DNA of 64,000 nucleotides from Liolophura sinensis. Taxonomy: Eukaryota; Mollusca; Polyplacophora; Chitonida; Chitonidae. The position numbers and the translations under genes were made by a program. Below are positions 47,984-64,000 of the stretch, piece by piece (within the stretch, counting starts at the first letter, position 1; each line of letters begins with the position of its first letter). The notes below the pieces were generated by a model. It did not search any database. It was not told the origin of the DNA and saw nothing but the letters and a program-made list of their open reading frames with translations. The DNA is taken from assembly GCF_032854445.1 (NCBI RefSeq), contig NC_088302.1:4461338-4525337 (forward strand), in the 5' to 3' direction.

Positions 47984-48330
47984 TTTAAAATCTTCTCAAT
48001 CGTTATAAAACTTTTACGATTTAAAGCCGTTGCGCGGCAATTTCCAAAATGGCAGCGCTCTGCAGAAATGCGGTTCCGGTTAAGGGAGAAGCTGGTTACT
48101 TATGATATAACAGTCGCGAAATCATTATACAAGCCATGGTCCTTAATATTTTTACAGTTTCTTTCAAATTATAGTACACTTGTACATTATAATATTTTTC
48201 TTATTTCAGTAGTAGTAGTACTTAGCGCCAGCTTTTGAAATGCAAAGCAATTATGTTTCACAGCGCTCCCTTTGTGCACCCACTGACCTGAAAGTCAATA
48301 CGGGGAGAGCCCTGTGACACATCGTCAGCT
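47984..48330. promoter_or_regulatory. Probable bidirectional promoter, RanGAP1 / TMEM144-like
   Basis: Head-to-head spacing is under 450 bp if the 48310-48415 exon is real. The stretch holds AAAATGGCAGCG (YY1-like, about 48044-48055) and GTTCCGGTT (ETS-like, about 48071), with another TTCCGG at 48362, motifs common in housekeeping bidirectional promoters. No TATA box is obvious. Motif calls are by eye. Confidence 0.45.
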
Positions 48331-48415
48331 CAGTTCAGTTGTGAGCAGTGTTGTTGAGAAGTTCCGGCGAAGTTTGTGTAAACTTTCCACAGTATCTTTA
48401 TCTGAAAGCCTGCAG
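48310..48415 (+). other. Candidate non-coding first exon of the TMEM144-like gene
   Basis: A strong donor (CTGCAG then GTGAGT) sits at 48416, about 330-430 bp from the RanGAP1 start codon on the opposite strand. The 5' edge is a guess. It would splice over about 4.4 kb to the acceptor before 52790. Inferred only; no transcript evidence. Confidence 0.4.
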
Positions 48416-49689
48416 GTGAGTTGGCTGGTGAACTACATCCTCGTCTTACCCACCACGGGTTGTTACAATTCCCAATTTTTTTTTGGACATCCGCAAACGA
48501 CTCATGCGATTATGCCTGTTGTGTTGATTGTAAACATGTATTCAAAATCAAATTATACTTGAAGTTGTAACGTAAACAAAAATTGACGCAGTGTCGCTGA
48601 GTCTCTGTCAGTGTCATAGCTTAGGGAAATGTAAGACATACGACGGTGATAATATATATTCATAAGTTACCTGTGTGATGAGTGGATTATCACGTCTTGT
48701 GTTATCAGTGGATTAACTTGCAAACATTGGATATATGGACAGTAAAACCATATACCATATTCGAATACCATGTCGAATCTGGTGGGCCATGCAGAGATAT
48801 TTGATTCTGAAAGTGTATTTATTTTGTGAATTTTTACAGTTGTTTAGGTTTGTTTTTGGTTAGACAAAACTCCAAACAGGCTAATTGATTAAGGGGACCA
48901 TGCCTTTGACATCAAAATTTTTTTGTGTGAGAGAAGATGTGGAAAATGTTCTTTACCATTGATCCAACACATTATAGCAGTTTCTGACTGTTACTCTCCG
49001 AACACTTTGTGTTGCTCGATATGAGACTTACATTCCTCAACTGTCTTATTTGTGCCTACATGCAGGCATTACTTTCGCTGACTCGGGTGTAAATATATTA
49101 TCTAAATAATTTCATAGGAATTGTAAAACTCTCCTTCATGGCAACATAATTAACCCAAAACTGCTTTATGTTGACATTGAAAATTTGCATACCACTATGC
49201 TGCGAAGATTGATCTGTTGTCCAACAGAAATATAGAATGTATGCATGCTGAAATAGCCAGCACAGTCTAAGACTTCCATGAGACTTATAATTGCTTTCAT
49301 GACAAGACTGTGTCTATCAGTCTACATGTATTATGGTGCAAATTTATGATTACCCAGTTCTGTGGCAAACTTAGTGAAATTTGTATGTAGCAAACGTGCA
49401 TACGCTTCCCTGTGTGCGTGTATATGCAGTATATATTAATAGTATCGGTACTTATGCTAATGTGTTCGTAGCAGATAACGTTGAATATGACATGGATGCG
49501 TGGAAGGCTGTAGAATATTGGCTACGTGCAGTATATAATAATGGTGCACGTGCAATTGTGTATGTACATTTGTGTGAACTTACGGAACTTACGGTAGATA
49601 CTTTACTTTAGTCGAGCATTTTTCAGATGACACATTTTGCTTGGTTCTGTTTGATTGATCCACATTATAAGGCCATGTGTTTTTGTGGG

Positions 49690-49830
49690 GTTTTTTTTGT
49701 GAAATTTGATCAATTTCATGTCAGAAAAATTTTGGCATCAAGAGTATTGTGTTAAGATCTTTATGTGCTTCTGAAAGTGCATTTTTACCTACCAGACTTG
49801 GGGTGAAATACAGTTTACAAAGGTTACATG
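49690..49830 (+). repeat. Dispersed repeat shared with 42423-42556
   Basis: Collinear with the copy in the RanGAP1 intron (TGATCAATTTCATGTCAGAA versus TGATTAATTTCTTATCAGAA). Function unknown. Confidence 0.6.
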
Positions 49831-51287
49831 TATGTGCACTGTATAACAATGGGGAGCTCATGAAACTCCTTCCCGACTGTAATGAAACCATCTAAAGCTA
49901 TGAACTTTTTTGGTCTGTCCTTCATTACTTCAAAATTATTGGTGTATGTGCGCTGAGAAAACCGTGTAAACATACAGAATGTCACATGCACCTAAACATG
50001 CAAAGGTAGGTACTGCTAATATTATTACCCCCTAACCCACACCCCCACCCCACCACCCATTTTCGTTACTCGTTCAGTATGTCATGTCAGGTAATTTTAG
50101 CCAGCTCACGTGTGGTATACCTGACTTGAGTATCAGTCAGATAAAGTTGGAGATACACTGTTCTAGCGACCCGGACCCTGAGATCATGAAGCAATCTTTT
50201 AAGCCACATTTTAATCATTAAATTTGTTATGTTTCTTCCATTGTTTTAGCTGAAATTTGTTTTACCATAACTTACCCAAAAATTTACGTTATCAAGCAAT
50301 ATTTTAACTGTATTACATAGGAAATACCAATTTTAAGGTGATTTGAACTTCTATCTTAAGTCTAAGATCGCTTTGTGATACCAGGACCTGCATTATTGTG
50401 CTGTATTGTTTGCTGAACCTAGGTTATCACAAAATCATCCAAATCTTGATAAAGGGCAATCAGAGTTGATCAAATATTACCCTACATCTCCCTAAGTGAC
50501 ATCAGTGGGCTACATGACAGGCTAGGCTGCGGGTAAGCATATAATTTCATACTGGTCTACTTTTGATCATTCATAGGTTTACTGATTGATAATGTGCACC
50601 AATTAATAACTGTCCAGTTAAAGATGCGTTTGTCCATGTCCCATTCTATACATGTTTAAAAAGTCGGCTTGGTAAATGAAGAGCACAGAAGTTTGCAGGA
50701 GCATTTTGATGCCTCGCTATGACCTGCATTGATCACATGTATAGCTTATGATATAGGATAGTCAAGAAAAAGGTGACTCCACGTTCAAAAGTGTACCGAG
50801 ATAACAAGGTGAAACTCTGACTTTAAACTGTTTCTTTCAATGGTTACACATAAAGTAGAAAGCCCAGGATAAAGGGATGTTGATAGCAACACAAGTTCAG
50901 GAGCATTGGCTTCCCTGAAATGTTAATAAAGTTTTGCATGTATCATGACGCGATACAGCAAGTAGACAGAAAACACCAAGCATGGCAGGCTTGCATGTAA
51001 CTGAGCAGCCGATTTAATGCTCACTCAGTTGTGGCTAGACTATAGTCAAGATGGTCGCCTGCCAGGTTACAGCACTTCTTTATTGCGTATAAAAGATGCT
51101 TCAAGGCTGACATTCAAAAAGGAATTATTGGTGGATTTAAAACCTTGAATTCATCATCTTTTCACTAGACTTTGAGTTCTGTTGAAGCATTTTGTACCAC
51201 TTTAGTTACCAGTTGGATGCATGTGTGTGTATATATGTACAGTGCATATATGTTTTAATGCATGTGTATTTGAATTCACATATTCCT

Positions 51288-51490
51288 GTGGAGGGCATAT
51301 TGTTGTGTATACATTAATGTCGTCACATATTTGTTGTGTATACATTAGTGTCTTCACATATTTGTTGTGTATACATTAGTGTCTTCACATATTTGTTGTG
51401 TATACATTAATGTCTTCACATATTTGTTGTGTATACATTGGTGTCTTCACATATTTGTTGTGTATACATTAGTGTCTTCACATATTTGCA
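51288..51490. repeat. Minisatellite, 31-bp unit, about 6 copies
   Basis: Unit: CACATATTTGTTGTGTATAC then ATTAGTGTCTT, with ATTAATG and ATTGGTG variants. Confidence 0.93.
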
Positions 51491-51772
51491 CATGAGCACT
51501 TTTGCATCACACAGACTTGTTGCTATGGTTACCGTTATCCTGCTCGTGTTTTGTCCAAACTGCAGTGTACTGGACACTAGATGATGGAGTAACATTTTGT
51601 GACTTGTGGCAGCTGTAGGTGTGTGTTAACATGGATCATAATCAATAAAACAACTGTTCAATAACTGTACATATATGTGGAATGGAATAGTAGTATTTCA
51701 GGTAATGTACGACACATAACACAGGATCACCCCCCCCCCCCCCAACCGTCGTCAGTTACCTGACAGACATCC

Positions 51773-52353
51773 TTAAAGGAGAAAAAAATATAAATATCAA
51801 TCAAATACCATTGAAAAGAGTATGCATTACCTCGCAGAAGCATGCCATAAAAAAATTCTAATTTGTACCTCAAGTTGAAGAATTATAAATGAAGTCAGCG
51901 CCAACATCCACTGTGGGCGACTCCATTTTGCCTAAGAACTAGTCCTGAAACCTTCTGTGTTAGGAGGACAATTGCTATCGGAAACTGCCGAAGTGCAGTT
52001 CATACATTTCCTGTAGAACTCTTCTCCTGAGAAGGTAGTGAATAGTACAGTTCGTTTTCCGCTTGACGATCGGGAAACGGGAATGTTGGACGTAGGTTCC
52101 GAGTGTACACGAACAAGCTGGTAGTTTTAACGATTCTCATTGGCTGAGAGACAACACACTCCCAGCATAAATTACAGGGTGTTCAAGATGGAGGACACGA
52201 TGAACTCAGCTATTTATGTCAGCTTTGCCGTTTTCAGGTTTGCATGTATGGCGAGGAAAAATTGCAAAATTATGCAGCAGGCACCACTAGATAGATAAAA
52301 ATGTGCTCTTTTCAGCCTATAGTGTGATGATTTTAAGTTTTCTTCTCCTTTAA
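51773..52353 (+). mobile_element. TTAA-ended short inverted-repeat element (piggyBac-like MITE), copy 2
   Basis: Starts TTAAAGGAGAA and ends TTCTCCTTTAA: a 7-bp inverted repeat AGGAGAA inside TTAA, the target typically duplicated by piggyBac elements. 581 bp with no transposase frame, hence non-autonomous. Confidence 0.65.
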
Positions 52354-52480
52354 TTTAGGCTGAATTTGAACGTGTAAGCTCATGTGACACATGGTGTGAT
52401 TATCGTTCCACATCTAGCCCATCACACAATGATATGTTACTACAGTACTGTCGTGTTTATTTGTGTTTTCGGTTAGTCAC

Positions 52481-52560
52481 ATGAGCTGAGCAGAAACATT
52501 AGATAACCTTTTCTTTCGTTATGAGCTGAGCAGAAACATTAGATAACCTTTTCTTTCGTT
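52481..52560. repeat. Perfect 40-bp tandem duplication
   Basis: ATGAGCTGAGCAGAAACATT followed by AGATAACCTTTTCTTTCGTT occurs twice in a row without a mismatch, indicating a recent event. Confidence 0.97.
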
Positions 52561-52822
52561 TAATAACTAAACGTGATGAAAGTTTATGCATAGATTGTGT
52601 TATGACTTTATTGTATAGTGAAAGGTTGTGACTGCCATGGTGCTCTAAGCCTCATTAGCTAATTAATCTTTGTATGTAAGGGAAAAAAAAATCCTGAATG
52701 TGGCATACAACACAGCAAAATCAGTGAACCACTGATAAAGTACTGGTAAGCAAATGGATCAATGTATAACTTGCCTTCTACGTGTTCAGATCAGACTGGC
52801 CATCATCTACATGACCTGTTAG

Positions 52823-63569
<10,747 letters not shown>

Positions 63570-63652
63570 GTAAGTACAATGAGCAAAGAGAACACATGAA
63601 AAAACCAACAAAACTAAGACAATCCATAAGCTTTATGTTTTTTTTTCAGTCC

Positions 63653-63885
63653 GAGGTCTCAGTGGTCTCAGAGCCTCTCACCATTGCGGTTGCTTTGAGT
63701 TCTAGTCCAGGTCATACTGGCTTCCTCTCCAGTCATATGTTTGAAGGCCTGTTGGCAATCCGTGGATTGTTGTCGTTTTCCCCCACGTTCTGCCTGGTTT
63801 CCTCCTGGCATAATTCTGGCCGCCATCATATAAAGGAAATATTCCTGAGTTATGGCATAAAACACCAATCAAACAAATAAACGTA
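63653..63885 (+). mobile_element. SINE copy
   Basis: GAGCCTCTCACCATTGCGGT, GAGTTCTAGTCCAGG (B box), TGGTTTCCTCCTGGCATAAT, then TCCTGAGTTATGGCATAAAA and CACCAATCAAACAAATAAAC. It lies 83 nt after the last exon in the window. Confidence 0.8.
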
Positions 63886-64000
63886 TTTACAGTCATTTGC
63901 TTAATATTTTTCAAGCAATGTAGTGTAACATGAAGACATTCGTTGCCTTCTCATTGTAATAATAGTCTTTTTTGCTGAAATTCCATGTGAGAATCAGGCT

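Larger units (their letters stand above)
48416..52789. other. Probable 5' UTR intron of the TMEM144-like gene
   Basis: No coding exon recognised. It contains a dispersed repeat (49690-49830), a 31-bp array (51288-51490), a poly-C run at 51730, the complete TTAA-ended element (51773-52353) and a perfect two-copy 40-bp duplication (52481-52560). A 76-codon open frame at 49381-49611 has no recognisable family. Confidence 0.55.

Noticed and set aside
49381-49611. 76-codon frame in the TMEM144 5' intron
   Set aside because: No recognisable motif, no flanking splice signals of note, and the length is within chance for this AT-rich region.

Overview
The window is animal nuclear DNA. It has spliced genes with GT-AG introns, AT-rich non-coding sequence, many minisatellites and tRNA-derived SINE fragments. 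The SINE tails (near 'TTGAGTACGGCGTAAAAC' followed by AATAAA-rich ends) and short inverted-repeat elements look like those of molluscs or related lophotrochozoans. Species cannot be named from the sequence alone.

Three genes can be read exon by exon. (1) Plus strand, 229-22946: the 3' two thirds of an SLC7 light-chain amino-acid transporter of the LAT1/LAT2 type, from TM5 to the stop codon; its 5' exons lie left of the window. (2) Minus strand, 47983-30689: a complete RanGAP1 gene of 17 coding exons, about 559 residues, with leucine-rich repeat GAP domain, acidic linker and SUMO-acceptor C-terminal domain. (3) Plus strand, 52838-63569: the first six coding exons of a TMEM144-type membrane protein, running off the right edge. 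SLC7 and RanGAP1 are tail to tail. RanGAP1 and TMEM144 are head to head, probably sharing a promoter near 48.0-48.4 kb. I see no functional link between the three genes beyond this arrangement.

The rest is introns and spacers filled with repeats. Thirteen tandem arrays (units about 29-74 bp) occupy roughly 11 kb, the largest a 48-bp array of about 2.9 kb at 59.86-62.76 kb. There are about a dozen SINE fragments, a TTAA-flanked short inverted-repeat element in two copies, a 700-bp fold-back element, and smaller dispersed repeats.

The observations most worth checking are: a pair of 45-nt tandemly duplicated exons (8156-8200 and 8237-8281) separated by only 36 nt, which should be mutually exclusive and swap the substrate-site half of TM6 in the transporter; a minisatellite that is an amplified exon end plus 5' splice site (6472-7722), with a smaller parallel case in RanGAP1 (35717-36030); and the tendency of five arrays to begin within about 35 nt of a 5' splice site. 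All identifications are by eye, with no database search.
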